NCBI GenBank assembly: GCA_025357915.1
Contig: JANYLH010000079.1
Location: forward strand, 1-63,451
Source: Gammaproteobacteria bacterium
GTDB lineage: Bacteria > Pseudomonadota > Gammaproteobacteria > Steroidobacterales > Steroidobacteraceae
Direction of reading: 5' to 3'
DNA: 63,451 nt
Under the pieces are notes generated by a model that saw only the letters and a program-made list of their open reading frames with translations, was not told the origin of the DNA and made no database searches. Both the position numbers and the translations under genes were made by a program. This document shows, in pieces, positions 54,409-62,528 of the stretch (position 1 is the first letter of the stretch; each line of letters starts with the position of its first letter).

Positions 54409-55881
54409 CTAGGCGGCAGCCGGGAACAGGACGCGGAAGGTGCTTCCCTGCCCCGGGATGCTGGTCACCAGTATCCGCGCGCCAAAGCTCTCGGCAATAC
54501 CGTGAACTACGGAGAGACCGAGCCCGGTGCCCTCGCCCACCGGGCGGGTCGTGTAGAAGGGTTCAAAGATGCGCGCAATGGTCGTGGTATCCATCCCGGC
54601 GCCCGTGTCCTGCACCACCAGCTCGACATAGCGCCCGGCGGGCACCGCGCCCGTCCCGACACCGTCCATGTCAGCGTCACCAACACTGACCGTGACGACG
54701 CCCGGGCCCCCGGACAGGGACTGGTAGGCGTTCTTGCACAGGTTGACCACCAGCTGCACGGTCAGCGAGCGGCTGGCCTGCACGAGACGGCACTGCGCCG
54801 CCGGCGCGACCAGCAGCTGGCAGTTGGGCAGGATCAGCGGCCCGAAGAGCCTGAGGGCCTCGTCTACCGCCTCGCGCAGGTCCAAGGGCTCCAACACCAG
54901 ATCGCTGATATCGTGGCTGAAGGCCAGGATCTGCTTCACCAGGTCACGGGCGCGACGTGCCGCCGACAGCACCTGTGCCACGTCCTGCCGCGACTCGCTG
55001 GCGGCCGGCAGGCGCTTGAGCACCAGCTCGCTCAGCAGGATGATCGGCACCAGGATGTTGTTGAACTCGTGGGCGATGCCGCCCGCGAGCGTGCCCACCG
55101 TCTCGACGCGCTCGCGGTGCTGGAGCTGGCGTTCGAGGCCGGCGCGGCGCAGTTCCAGCCGGTCCTTTTCCGCGATCTCGGCGCGCAATCGCTCGTTGGC
55201 GCCCACCAGTTCGCTGCGCATGCGATCGAGGTCAAGCGCCAGGGTGTGCAGTTCCACGATCGGCGTGCGCAGCTGCAGCCCCTGGCTGTAGGCGCCCTCG
55301 GCAATCGCCCGCGCCGCGCCCTGGAGGCGCCGCACTGGCCGCGCGATCGCCATGCCCACGAGCAGCGCTGCGATAGCCGATAGCCCAAGGTACGCGCTCA
55401 GGATCAGCAGCATCCGGCGCTTGGCCGAGGCGATGGTGGCACTGGTCGGCCGTTCGTCGAAACCGAGCCGCAACTGCAGCGTGCTCTGGCCGCGCACCAC
55501 CGGCATGCTGATGAAGTAGATCTCATCGCCATGCTGGCCGAAGGCGAAATCCTGGTCGGCGGGGAACCCGAGTCCCCGCCGGTTCAATTCGCTGCGCAGG
55601 CCCAGGCCAGCACCGGCGAGCTCGGCGTAGACGCCATCGCCATTGAGAATTACGGTGTCCAGCAGATCCGTGGTGAGCTTGGGCGAATCGATGATTGTGC
55701 CCACCTCGAGCTGGTCGGCCATCAGGCGCGAGAAAGTGCGCACCTTCTCCACGAACAGCGTCTCGTGGCTGCGCTGCACAACCTCGCCGAGGCTCGAGTA
55801 AAGAATGTAGAACAGCACGGCGTAGCCGACCACCACCAGCGTGGTCATTGCCGCCGCGAGCCCGAACCTTACTCGTGCCAT
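54409..55881 (-). CDS. Membrane-bound sensor histidine kinase with HAMP domain
   Basis: This 490-residue protein has TM1 (about 8-30), a periplasmic sensor region (about 31-180) and TM2 (about 183-203: MLLILSAYLGLSAIAALLVG). A HAMP follows (IARPVRRLQGAARAIAEGAY), then a coiled stretch, a dimerisation domain with the acceptor His in LAGGIAHEFNNILVPIIL, and HATPase (N-box NLCKNAYQSL, QDTGAGM, GTGLGLSVVHGIAESFGA). The first 13 coding bases overlap the PstS-like gene, so the two are coupled. It probably reads the state of the periplasmic partner and phosphorylates the three downstream regulators. Confidence 0.92.
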   Translation of the reverse strand: MARVRFGLAAAMTTLVVVGYAVLFYILYSSLGEVVQRSHETLFVEKVRTFSRLMADQLEVGTIIDSPKLTTDLLDTVILNGDGVYAELAGAGLGLRSELNRRGLGFPADQDFAFGQHGDEIYFISMPVVRGQSTLQLRLGFDERPTSATIASAKRRMLLILSAYLGLSAIAALLVGMAIARPVRRLQGAARAIAEGAYSQGLQLRTPIVELHTLALDLDRMRSELVGANERLRAEIAEKDRLELRRAGLERQLQHRERVETVGTLAGGIAHEFNNILVPIILLSELVLKRLPAASESRQDVAQVLSAARRARDLVKQILAFSHDISDLVLEPLDLREAVDEALRLFGPLILPNCQLLVAPAAQCRLVQASRSLTVQLVVNLCKNAYQSLSGGPGVVTVSVGDADMDGVGTGAVPAGRYVELVVQDTGAGMDTTTIARIFEPFYTTRPVGEGTGLGLSVVHGIAESFGARILVTSIPGQGSTFRVLFPAAA

Positions 55882-56315
55882 AGTTCCCGCAGGATCCGCA
55901 CGCGCGGATTGCGCAGCGCCGCGGATTCCCAGGCGTAACTCACCGCACCGGTATTGCCCGCGACGACTGCCAGGAGCTGTGCGTTGTCGGCGAAGGCCGC
56001 GGGCATGCGCCGGCCCTGCTCGAGGGTGAGCATCAGGAGCCGTCGCTGGTAGGCGGGCTCCGACATTGACACCACGTACTGGAGAAACACGGCTTTCAGC
56101 TGCTCATCGGAATCGTTGAGCACCGCGTGCAGCGTGACCTCGCCCCGCTCGACCGGAATACCCATGAACAGGCGTTTGATGTCGATGGCATCGAGCATGG
56201 TCACAGGACTCGCGGCGTTGACGATCAGCACCACGCGATCGGCGCGCGCGGGCACGCCGCTCGCCGTGCCGAGCAGGCACAGCAGCAGCGCCAGGGTGCG
56301 GGCCCGGCGTCTCAC
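55869..56315 (-). CDS. PstS-like periplasmic substrate-binding protein (short)
   Basis: A 148-residue protein starting at a GTG (56315) with a signal peptide (RRRARTLALLLCLLGTASGV). The mature part has the pattern of short PstS-like phosphate-binding proteins (VVLIVNAASPVTMLDAIDIK, RLFMGIPVERGEVT, and C-terminal GNTGAVSYAWES). It is far shorter than a two-lobed PstS (about 320 residues), so it is a one-lobe sensor type. The GTGA overlap with the barrel stop and the overlap with the kinase start suggest it presents a ligand to the kinase. Confidence 0.75.
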   Translation of the reverse strand: MRRRARTLALLLCLLGTASGVPARADRVVLIVNAASPVTMLDAIDIKRLFMGIPVERGEVTLHAVLNDSDEQLKAVFLQYVVSMSEPAYQRRLLMLTLEQGRRMPAAFADNAQLLAVVAGNTGAVSYAWESAALRNPRVRILRELWHE

Positions 56316-57409
56316 GGGACCACGCTGCTCCACTGGATGCGGGCCACCGATTGCGTAGCGTGAATGGTCGCGAGGCGCGACAGCTCGATGGTCAGCGCCT
56401 GGCGGTGCGTGAAATCCCAACGCAGGCCCGCGAGGTTCCCGCGCGCGACGAAATCGTCGGCGTGAATGGCGACGAAGTTGGAGTCCGGCGCGTTGGCCGA
56501 GTTCTCATGGCGCACGAACCCCGTCAGCCCGTGCCCGAAGCGCCGCTCCAGCTGCAGGTAGCCGGAGGTGAAGTGCTCGCGCCGCGCAGCGGCCGCGTCG
56601 CGCAGCACGACGTCAAGGTAATACACGGTGCCGATCGCGCGCCAGGTCTCACGGTCGAGATCCAGGTAGGCGCCCATGACGTCCTGATCCACGACCTGCG
56701 CACCGAGCATCGCGCCCAGCGCCGCATCGTACACGGGCGTGCTATGCCGGCCGAGCAGCAACCCCGCGCTGCTGCTGCCGAGGTACTTTGGCAGGAACGA
56801 GATGCGCGCGGTTTCCGAGAGCCGATGGCCGCCATGATTGGTGCGCAGCAGGTCTATTGGGCTCAGGCCCTCGGCGCCCAGCACGCTGCCGTAGCCGACG
56901 CCGAGGGACAACTGCACTCCGGCGACGGCGCCGACGGGTCGGCGTGACTCGAACAGGGTCCCGGCCAGGTGCTGGGGAACCAGGCCTTCCTCGTCCTCCC
57001 AGGCCTCGATCGCCGGGCGCGTGATCGCGGTCTGCAGGTAGTGTCCGTGGTGCAGCTCGTTGTTCCAGGCGCTCCCGGGCTGGTGGAAGCGGCCGAGCCA
57101 GATCAGCGTGTCGGGCACCGGCTCGAAGCCGACCTGCAGGCGCTCCATGTCCTGCTCATGAGGACCGAGGTTGAACTCGCCCATGCTGCGCCAGCGGCCG
57201 CGGTTGGCGGCGAACACCAGGTCGGCTATGCCCCAGCTGTCCTCGCGTCGCTCGGGCCTGAGGTCCGCGCCGTCGTGGGCCACCCCCTGGAGGCTGAGGA
57301 ACAGCTCGAAGTTGCCCATGCCGTGCATGTGATCGTCCGGCCACGCGGGCCACGGGGCCACCAGGCAGACCGCGGCCAGGGCCGCAATGGATCTCGACAG
57401 GTCACGCAC
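56312..57409 (-). CDS. Outer-membrane barrel, first gene of the sensing operon
   Basis: About 365 residues from GTG 57409, preceded by a GGGAGG ribosome-binding site. The signal peptide runs RSIAALAAVCLVAPWPAWPD. The mature part alternates amphipathic strands (FELFLSLQGVAHDG ... ADLVFAANRGRWRSMGEFNL ... RIQWSSVVP at the C-terminus), with a His-rich start (DDHMHGMGNFE). It resembles uncharacterised porin-like proteins found beside PstS-like sensors. A longer ATG start at 57454 would lengthen the signal sequence. Selectivity is unknown. Confidence 0.72.
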   Translation of the reverse strand: MRDLSRSIAALAAVCLVAPWPAWPDDHMHGMGNFELFLSLQGVAHDGADLRPERREDSWGIADLVFAANRGRWRSMGEFNLGPHEQDMERLQVGFEPVPDTLIWLGRFHQPGSAWNNELHHGHYLQTAITRPAIEAWEDEEGLVPQHLAGTLFESRRPVGAVAGVQLSLGVGYGSVLGAEGLSPIDLLRTNHGGHRLSETARISFLPKYLGSSSAGLLLGRHSTPVYDAALGAMLGAQVVDQDVMGAYLDLDRETWRAIGTVYYLDVVLRDAAAARREHFTSGYLQLERRFGHGLTGFVRHENSANAPDSNFVAIHADDFVARGNLAGLRWDFTHRQALTIELSRLATIHATQSVARIQWSSVVP

Positions 57410-57520
57410 AGCGCCTCCCACGGGCGGCCAGGGCAGCCGCCGGAAAGAGGCCACTTTAAACCCCTATAGTGCCCCGCGCAGTGTGGCAATTCGTGGCTGC
57501 GTCACAATCTGGTGCCGGGC

Positions 57521-57550
57521 TTTACACGGCGGTCACGCCACTGCCATAAT
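57521..57550 (+). promoter_or_regulatory. Promoter of the toxin-antitoxin pair
   Basis: A sigma70-like -35 TTTACA (57521-57526) and -10 CATAAT (57545-57550) are separated by 18 bases, ending just before the palindrome that overlaps the expected transcription start. The GGAGG ribosome-binding site (57570-57574) and ATG (57583) follow. Confidence 0.6.
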
Positions 57551-57568
57551 GCATCGCAATTGCGATGC
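57551..57568. promoter_or_regulatory. 18-bp palindromic operator
   Basis: GCATCGCAATTGCGATGC is a perfect palindrome placed between the -10 element and the ribosome-binding site. ParD/CopG-type antitoxins typically bind such sites to repress their own operon, so this is the probable autoregulatory operator. Confidence 0.7.
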
Positions 57569-57582
57569 AGGAGGTACCGATC

Positions 57583-57861
57583 ATGAAAACGGCCACCATG
57601 CCGCCACTCCGGGTCGACCCGGCACTGCGCACTGCCGCCGAGAGCGTGCTTGCCGAGGGCGAAAGCCTGTCGAGTTTCGTGACGCAGTCGATTCTCGACA
57701 TGATCCGGCAGCGGCAGGCGCAGGCGGAGTTTCGCGCGCGCGGCCTGGCCTCGCGTGAGGAAGCCAGACGCACGGGCCGGTACCACAGCGCCGCGGCGGT
57801 GCTCGCCGACCTTGACCGCCGACTGAAGAAAGCTGAAGCCGGGTCAGTAGCGGGCCGATGA
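57583..57861 (+). CDS. ParD/CopG-like antitoxin
   Basis: A 92-residue protein with an N-terminal ribbon-helix-helix-like segment (MPPLRVDPALRTAAESVLAE, then GESLSSFVTQSILDMIRQRQ) for DNA binding and a charged C-terminal tail (ADLDRRLKKAEAGS) that would wrap the toxin. The ATG 57583 has a GGAGG ribosome-binding site. Its TGA overlaps the toxin ATG (ATGA). It probably neutralises the RelE/ParE protein and represses the operon. Confidence 0.85.
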   Translation: MKTATMPPLRVDPALRTAAESVLAEGESLSSFVTQSILDMIRQRQAQAEFRARGLASREEARRTGRYHSAAAVLADLDRRLKKAEAGSVAGR

Positions 57862-58157
57862 GCTATGCGGTGCGATTTACCAGGTCTGCCCGCGCAGACC
57901 TGGTCCGGCTATACGATTTTCTGCTGGCGGAAGATCTGGTGGCAGCGCAACGCGCCCGCGGCTCAATCGGCAAAGCCATCGAGATGCTCGCGGACTTTCC
58001 GTTTGCATGCCGCAAGCACGACGCGCGCAATCCGTTCCTGCGTGAATTGCTGATTCCCTTTGGCGCCGCCGGATACGTGGCGTTATTCGAGATCGAAGAC
58101 AGCCGGACCGTGACTATTCTGGCGATCCGCCAGCAGCGGGAAGATGACTACCGCTAG
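57858..58157 (+). CDS. RelE/ParE-family toxin
   Basis: A 99-residue protein with the ParE pattern: YAVRFTRSARADLVRLYDFL at the start, IGKAIEMLADFPFACRKH, and C-terminal VTILAIRQQREDDY. RelE/ParE proteins cleave mRNA on ribosomes or block gyrase; ParE-like proportions are favoured here. It is coupled to the antitoxin by a 4-base overlap. A complete, intact module. Confidence 0.88.
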   Translation: MSYAVRFTRSARADLVRLYDFLLAEDLVAAQRARGSIGKAIEMLADFPFACRKHDARNPFLRELLIPFGAAGYVALFEIEDSRTVTILAIRQQREDDYR

Positions 58158-58170
58158 CGCTGTGCCCGGC

Positions 58171-59040
58171 TCACTGCGGTTTCGACGTCGCGCCCGATTC
58201 GGGCGCAGCGGCGTTGACCACTACGCCGTTATGTCCGCGGTGCGGCACGAACGGCCTGGCAAACTGGGTGGCGTCAAAGGTCGGGTTGAAGGCGATCTTT
58301 TCAATAACCATCTTGTCCGTGTACGGGCTCGTACCGACCCCGGTTTCGACCAGCAACGGGAGCGTCAGCCCGTTGATGGTCTGGTAGTTGCGGTAGTAGA
58401 CGGAAACGACTCCCTTTACGCCGGCCACGTTGCGGTTCGGGCGGTCATATCGCAGCTCCAGGAAACTCTGGGCGTCGATCCAGTCATCGTGTATCTGGCC
58501 CGAGGGGAGCTTCAGCTTGAGGTGGTAAGCCGGATGACCTTCCACCGGATCGATTCCCTCCATTGTCACTGACACGCCCTTGGCCTGGTGGTCGAGCAGC
58601 GGACCATCGAGCGCCACGGCATCGCGCGCGTAGCTGATTTCCTCGGCGCTGTAGTCCTTGAGATCGGGCAAGCCCGTGGTTTGCGGCCGCAGCTTCCAGC
58701 CGCCGCTGCCGTCAAACACGCGGATCGAGTGCTGGCCCTGCGTCAGGACTTCGAAGCGGGTAGCCAGGGGCCGCTTGAACATCATGAGGAACGGTGTCCG
58801 GGCGATGCCGCCCGGCCCCGACTCGATGTGCCCCGTCCAGGCCATGGTCTGGATCTTGCGCCAGGCATCCGCGCCGCCGCGGGCGGTGGCGTTGCGTGCG
58901 ATGAGCTGCTCGACGGTCGGCATGGCGCTGGGCACGGCGGGCACAGCGGCCGCAGGGCCCGCGGCGCCATTCGCTGGTCGTGCCAGCGGGGCCAGGCCCA
59001 TGCAAGCCGCTGCAACGAAACTCAGAACCACGCGATTCAT
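58171..59040 (-). CDS. LolA-fold-like secreted protein (paralogue A)
   Basis: This 289-residue exported protein has a signal peptide (MNRVVLSFVAAACMGLAPLA). The mature part follows the outer-membrane-lipoprotein-sorting-like pattern: PTVEQLIARNATARGGADAW, MAWTGHIESGPG, FKRPLATRFEVLTQGQH, DGSGGWKLRPQTTG, and YHLKLKLPSGQIHDDWIDAQ. A second gene of the same pattern lies at 61558-62475. Function unknown; lipid or envelope-component binding is inferred from the fold. Its start ATG overlaps the end of the TlpA-like gene. Confidence 0.75.
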   Translation of the reverse strand: MNRVVLSFVAAACMGLAPLARPANGAAGPAAAVPAVPSAMPTVEQLIARNATARGGADAWRKIQTMAWTGHIESGPGGIARTPFLMMFKRPLATRFEVLTQGQHSIRVFDGSGGWKLRPQTTGLPDLKDYSAEEISYARDAVALDGPLLDHQAKGVSVTMEGIDPVEGHPAYHLKLKLPSGQIHDDWIDAQSFLELRYDRPNRNVAGVKGVVSVYYRNYQTINGLTLPLLVETGVGTSPYTDKMVIEKIAFNPTFDATQFARPFVPHRGHNGVVVNAAAPESGATSKPQ

Positions 59041-59594
59041 CGTCCTGCTCCTCCTGGTAGCGGTTCAGCCGGGTGCTCAGCTCCCAGCTGGGCCTCGACC
59101 GCCGCGCGCAGTTGCGCGGCGCTCAAGGGTCCCTGATTGGCTCGGAGCATTGCGCTCACTGTCCCTGAACGCCCAATGATATACGTCAGCGGCAGCACCT
59201 GAGGTGAGCCAAATCCGTTGCTCTGTGCCTCGGCCAGCATGCCCGTCAGGTAACCGAGCCCGTGGGCGGCTCCCAGGGCGTCCTGGCGATCGTGGCGGTC
59301 GTCGGCGCTCAGGCCCAGCACCACGACACCCTGCTCGCGGTAGTCGCGATACAGCGCGTCCAGCAGCGGCATTTCCGCCCGGCAGGGCCCGCACCAGCTG
59401 GCCCAGAAATTCACGACCACGACCTTGCCCCGAAGCGCAGCGAGGTCAATGGTCTCGCCACTGAAACTTCGGGCCACCAGGGCCGGCGCCGGCTGCCCCA
59501 CTTCAATTGCACCGGCAGCTTGGGCTGGCCACGCCCCAGCGGCACCAAGCACGATCGCAAACCACAGAGTGCGCTCAGAAGTGATAGCTGGCAT
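59037..59594 (-). CDS. TlpA-like periplasmic thioredoxin
   Basis: A 185-residue protein with signal peptide (RTLWFAIVLGAAGAWPAQA) and a thioredoxin fold. The active site is NFWASWCGPCRAEMPLL (CGPC, about 69-72), and the cis-Pro is in SPQVLPLTYIIG. TlpA/ResA-type proteins reduce disulfides of c-type cytochrome apoproteins or copper chaperones in the periplasm. Its first 20 coding bases overlap the barrel gene (59575-60504), and its stop overlaps paralogue A, so the three are a coupled unit. Confidence 0.88.
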   Translation of the reverse strand: MPAITSERTLWFAIVLGAAGAWPAQAAGAIEVGQPAPALVARSFSGETIDLAALRGKVVVVNFWASWCGPCRAEMPLLDALYRDYREQGVVVLGLSADDRHDRQDALGAAHGLGYLTGMLAEAQSNGFGSPQVLPLTYIIGRSGTVSAMLRANQGPLSAAQLRAAVEAQLGAEHPAEPLPGGAGR

Positions 59595-60504
59595 TGAGTT
59601 TCCACAATTCGTTGGCGAACAGCTGATTGCCGCGGGCGTTGGTGTAGAGCGGCAGTGCGACGTCGGCATAGACCTTCACCTTGCCTTTCGCCACTTCGAG
59701 ACCCGGCGACACCAGGATGCGCGAGTAGCCGGTATCGGCCACCAGCGCATCGACCCCGCCATCGGGCCGGCGATAGGCCGCGCGCAGCTGGGCGAGCGGC
59801 GAGAACTTCAGCGCCTGGTGCGTCGACCAGCCTTCGAAGTAGACACCCAGCACGGCGACGCCCTCGGCGCCGGGACGATAGTTGTCCTGGTGCGCGACCG
59901 GCTGGTCCCACTGACCCTGCACGAAGTAGCTCCAGCGATTGTCGGTCGTGAGGCGCCCGAGGTGATAGGCGCCGACCAGCACGTCGGTGCTGCCGCTGCC
60001 GATCTGCGTATCCGGATCAAAGTTTGGATAGCTTGAATCACCATTGGCAAGTTTCACGCCCAGCGTGAGGCCGGTGGACATATCCGCCGAGAAGCCCGTG
60101 TAGGTGCCCTTGATGCGGATGTCGCCTACGGCGCCGTGCGTGTGGCTGACGATGTCGCTAGTGGCTTCATCGGTGGTCTGGAAGTAGCGCTCCCAGTACG
60201 GCACTTCGACCGCGACTCCCCAGGAGCGGTTGAACTGGTACTGCCCGCCCACGGTCCAGAAGCTCGAGCGGATCGCCTTGTCGGGGTTATTGGCGGCCGG
60301 CGCGCTCGAGGTGCCGCTCCAGTTGTGGCTCTGGTCCAGGTAGTCGTATTCGATGAAAACCATGCCCCCGGCATGGCCCGCAAACATCGAACTTGTGCCC
60401 ACATCGAAGATGCCGCAGCCGCAGGCGCAGGCGCAGGCCAGGCTCAGGCTAGGACAAGAAAGTAAAAACAATATGTTACGCAAGTATCGAAGAATCATGA
60501 TCAT
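59575..60504 (-). CDS. Outer-membrane barrel with Cys-rich N-terminus
   Basis: This 309-residue protein has a signal peptide followed at once by a CxCxCxC cluster (LSLACACACGCGIFDVGT), then beta strands typical of a transporter-like barrel (MVFIEYDYLDQSHNWSGTSS ... WGVAVEVPYWERYF ... WKLNASYHF). The spaced Cys cluster suggests metal (copper-like) binding or disulfide exchange. It overlaps the TlpA-like thioredoxin gene, a natural partner for keeping those Cys reduced. The conserved pattern is known to me from other proteobacterial proteins without function. Confidence 0.75.
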   Translation of the reverse strand: MIMILRYLRNILFLLSCPSLSLACACACGCGIFDVGTSSMFAGHAGGMVFIEYDYLDQSHNWSGTSSAPAANNPDKAIRSSFWTVGGQYQFNRSWGVAVEVPYWERYFQTTDEATSDIVSHTHGAVGDIRIKGTYTGFSADMSTGLTLGVKLANGDSSYPNFDPDTQIGSGSTDVLVGAYHLGRLTTDNRWSYFVQGQWDQPVAHQDNYRPGAEGVAVLGVYFEGWSTHQALKFSPLAQLRAAYRRPDGGVDALVADTGYSRILVSPGLEVAKGKVKVYADVALPLYTNARGNQLFANELWKLNASYHF

Positions 60505-60622
60505 CTCTCGTCAGAATCAGTTGGCGCAGCGGGGCCACGAGTGGCCGGTGCTGCGGACGCCATCAGGGTTGCTCAGGCGAGAGCGGGAGGGCCGCGCGGG
60601 GCGTGGCCTGCAGCGTCATGCT

Positions 60623-61435
60623 CTAGCCGCCCACGGCCTTGCGCAGTTCGTTGGGACTGACTGGCTCGCTGCCTTCCTGCGCCATGAGATGGTGGTTGAG
60701 CGCGAAGCGCGTGATGTCTGCGGCGTTGTGAAGCGAGAGCTTGCGCATCAGGTTGGCGCGGTGCTTCTCGATGGTCTTGACGCTGAGGTTGAGCTCACGT
60801 GCTACGGTCTTGTTCGAATGGCCCGAGGCGATGCGCGTCAGTACCTGCCGCTCGCGCGCCGTGACCGAGTGAAGCGGATCCTGCTTCGCGCCGCCCTCGC
60901 CCCGGTGCAGGTAGGTCGCCAGTACGCGCGAAGCCACCACCTTGCACAGGAAATGCTGGCCCGTCGCCACCGTGCGGATCGCGCTGATCAGCTCGGCATG
61001 GCCGGAATCCTTGAGCACGTAGCCGTCGGCCTGGGCATCGAGTCCGGCGCGGATGTATTCCTCGCTGGCGTGCGCGGTGAGCAGGATGATGCGCGCCGCA
61101 GGGCATACCTTGCGCAGCTCCCGCACCAGCAGGAGCCCGGAGCGCCCGGGCAGGCCGATGTCGGTGAGCACGATGTCGGGTTGGAGCCGCACGGCCAGCT
61201 CGATGGCATCCTCGAAGGTGCCTGCTTCGCCCACAACGTGGAGATCAGGCTGCAGTTCCAGGAGCGAGCGCAGGCCGTCGCGCAGGATGGTGTGATCGTC
61301 GACGAGCAGCAGTGACAGCGGCGTGGCGCTGGGCTCCACGGGCCCATCAACGCTGCCAGGAAGCGGCCCGGATGACTCGGCCGCAGCCGCGGCGCTGCCC
61401 TTGTCGCTCGGGTTTCTGGACTGGCCGCGTACCAC
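60623..61435 (-). CDS. LuxR-type response regulator
   Basis: This 270-residue protein from GTG 61435 (AGGA just upstream) has a low-complexity N-terminal extension of about 55 residues before the receiver (LLLVDDHTILRDGL, Asp in IVLTDIGLPGRSG, Thr in LLTAHAS, Lys in VLKDSGH). The HTH is at the C-terminus (VTARERQVLTRIASGHSNKT ... LSVKTIEKHRANLMRKLSL). The start is uncertain, as an ATG further upstream (61519) also fits the frame. No kinase is adjacent, so it is an orphan or served by the kinase at 54409. Confidence 0.85.
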   Translation of the reverse strand: MVRGQSRNPSDKGSAAAAAESSGPLPGSVDGPVEPSATPLSLLLVDDHTILRDGLRSLLELQPDLHVVGEAGTFEDAIELAVRLQPDIVLTDIGLPGRSGLLLVRELRKVCPAARIILLTAHASEEYIRAGLDAQADGYVLKDSGHAELISAIRTVATGQHFLCKVVASRVLATYLHRGEGGAKQDPLHSVTARERQVLTRIASGHSNKTVARELNLSVKTIEKHRANLMRKLSLHNAADITRFALNHHLMAQEGSEPVSPNELRKAVGG

Positions 61436-61557
61436 CTGGTTCCTACCCCTCCGTTCCCGGAACACCGATTGTACCGCGAATCGGCTGGCTGCGGCCGGCA
61501 CGCTTTGACATATCGGCACGATCGGTCATGGGGGCGGCCGCCGCTGCGCCGTGGAGG

Positions 61558-62475
61558 CTATTTTCCCTTGGTGAATCGCGAATCATCGAGCACGGGATTG
61601 ACCGTGACCGACTCGATCGTCACCTTCTCGGTATTCTTGACGCCATCGACGACGGTCTCCTGGACGTGCGGGATCATCAGCCCGCGATCGTTGCGAAAGT
61701 CGCGCAGCATCACCGCCACCGCGTGCGGCCTGCCGTCGAGCCTGCGCGGCTCGCCGTCGGTCTTGATATCCAGGAAGCTCTTGCCGTCGACCCACACATA
61801 GCGGACCTGTCCGTCCTTGCGGGTGACCTTGAGCTTGTAGGCGGCGTTGTCCTCGACCATCTCGGTGCCGGCAGCCTCGACCCTGGCGCCCTTGGCGGCA
61901 TAGTCGATGAGCCAGCCGTCGATCCCGGGCTCGATGGAGGCCTGCTTGAGCTCGCCGGCTGTAAAGGGCTCCCAGTTGTTGCGGCCGAGGAAGGGACGCA
62001 GTTTCCAGCCGCTGGCGCCGTCGAATGCCTGGACGGCCGTCTGGCCGTTGAAATCGAGCTCGAGGCGCGATTTGAGCGGGCGCTTGAAATCGAGTCGGAA
62101 CGGCAGCTGCATCTCCTCCCGCTCCTTCTGCTGCAGCTGGGCCTTGGCGGTCACCGTCATGTAGGTTCGGCCACCGGCCCCCATCGTCCCCTTCCAGGAC
62201 ATGGTCTTGACGCCCTGCCAGGCCGCCAGGCCGCCGCGCGCGGCGACATTCTTGTCGATGATCTGGGCCACGGTCAGTGCCGGCAGTACGGGCGCCGGCC
62301 TGGCGACTGGGCGTGCCACCCTGGGAGCGGGCTTCGCCGTGGTCGTCGCCGGCGGTGCGGGCACCACCTTGACCGCCGAGGGCATGTTGGACGACTGGGC
62401 TGCGAGCGCCTGCGCTCCGGTCGCCAGCGACGCCAGCGCAAACACCGTGGTGGGCCAATAGGCATTGTTCGCCAT
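61558..62475 (-). CDS. LolA-fold-like secreted protein (paralogue B)
   Basis: A 305-residue exported protein (signal MANNAYWPTTVFALASLATG, then a Pro/Ala-rich linker of about 35 residues). The core repeats the pattern of paralogue A: LTVAQIIDKNVAARGGLAAW, MSWKGTMGAGG, FKRPLKSRLELDFNGQ, DGASGWKLRPFLG, and YKLKVTRKDGQVRYVWVDGK. C-terminal TVNPVLDDSRFTKGK matches the partner's DATQFARP. Function unknown. Confidence 0.75.
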   Translation of the reverse strand: MANNAYWPTTVFALASLATGAQALAAQSSNMPSAVKVVPAPPATTTAKPAPRVARPVARPAPVLPALTVAQIIDKNVAARGGLAAWQGVKTMSWKGTMGAGGRTYMTVTAKAQLQQKEREEMQLPFRLDFKRPLKSRLELDFNGQTAVQAFDGASGWKLRPFLGRNNWEPFTAGELKQASIEPGIDGWLIDYAAKGARVEAAGTEMVEDNAAYKLKVTRKDGQVRYVWVDGKSFLDIKTDGEPRRLDGRPHAVAVMLRDFRNDRGLMIPHVQETVVDGVKNTEKVTIESVTVNPVLDDSRFTKGK

Positions 62476-62528
62476 CGTTTGATTACTCCGTTTTCCGGTC
62501 GTGCGAGCGACGACCCGCTGGGGCTGCT

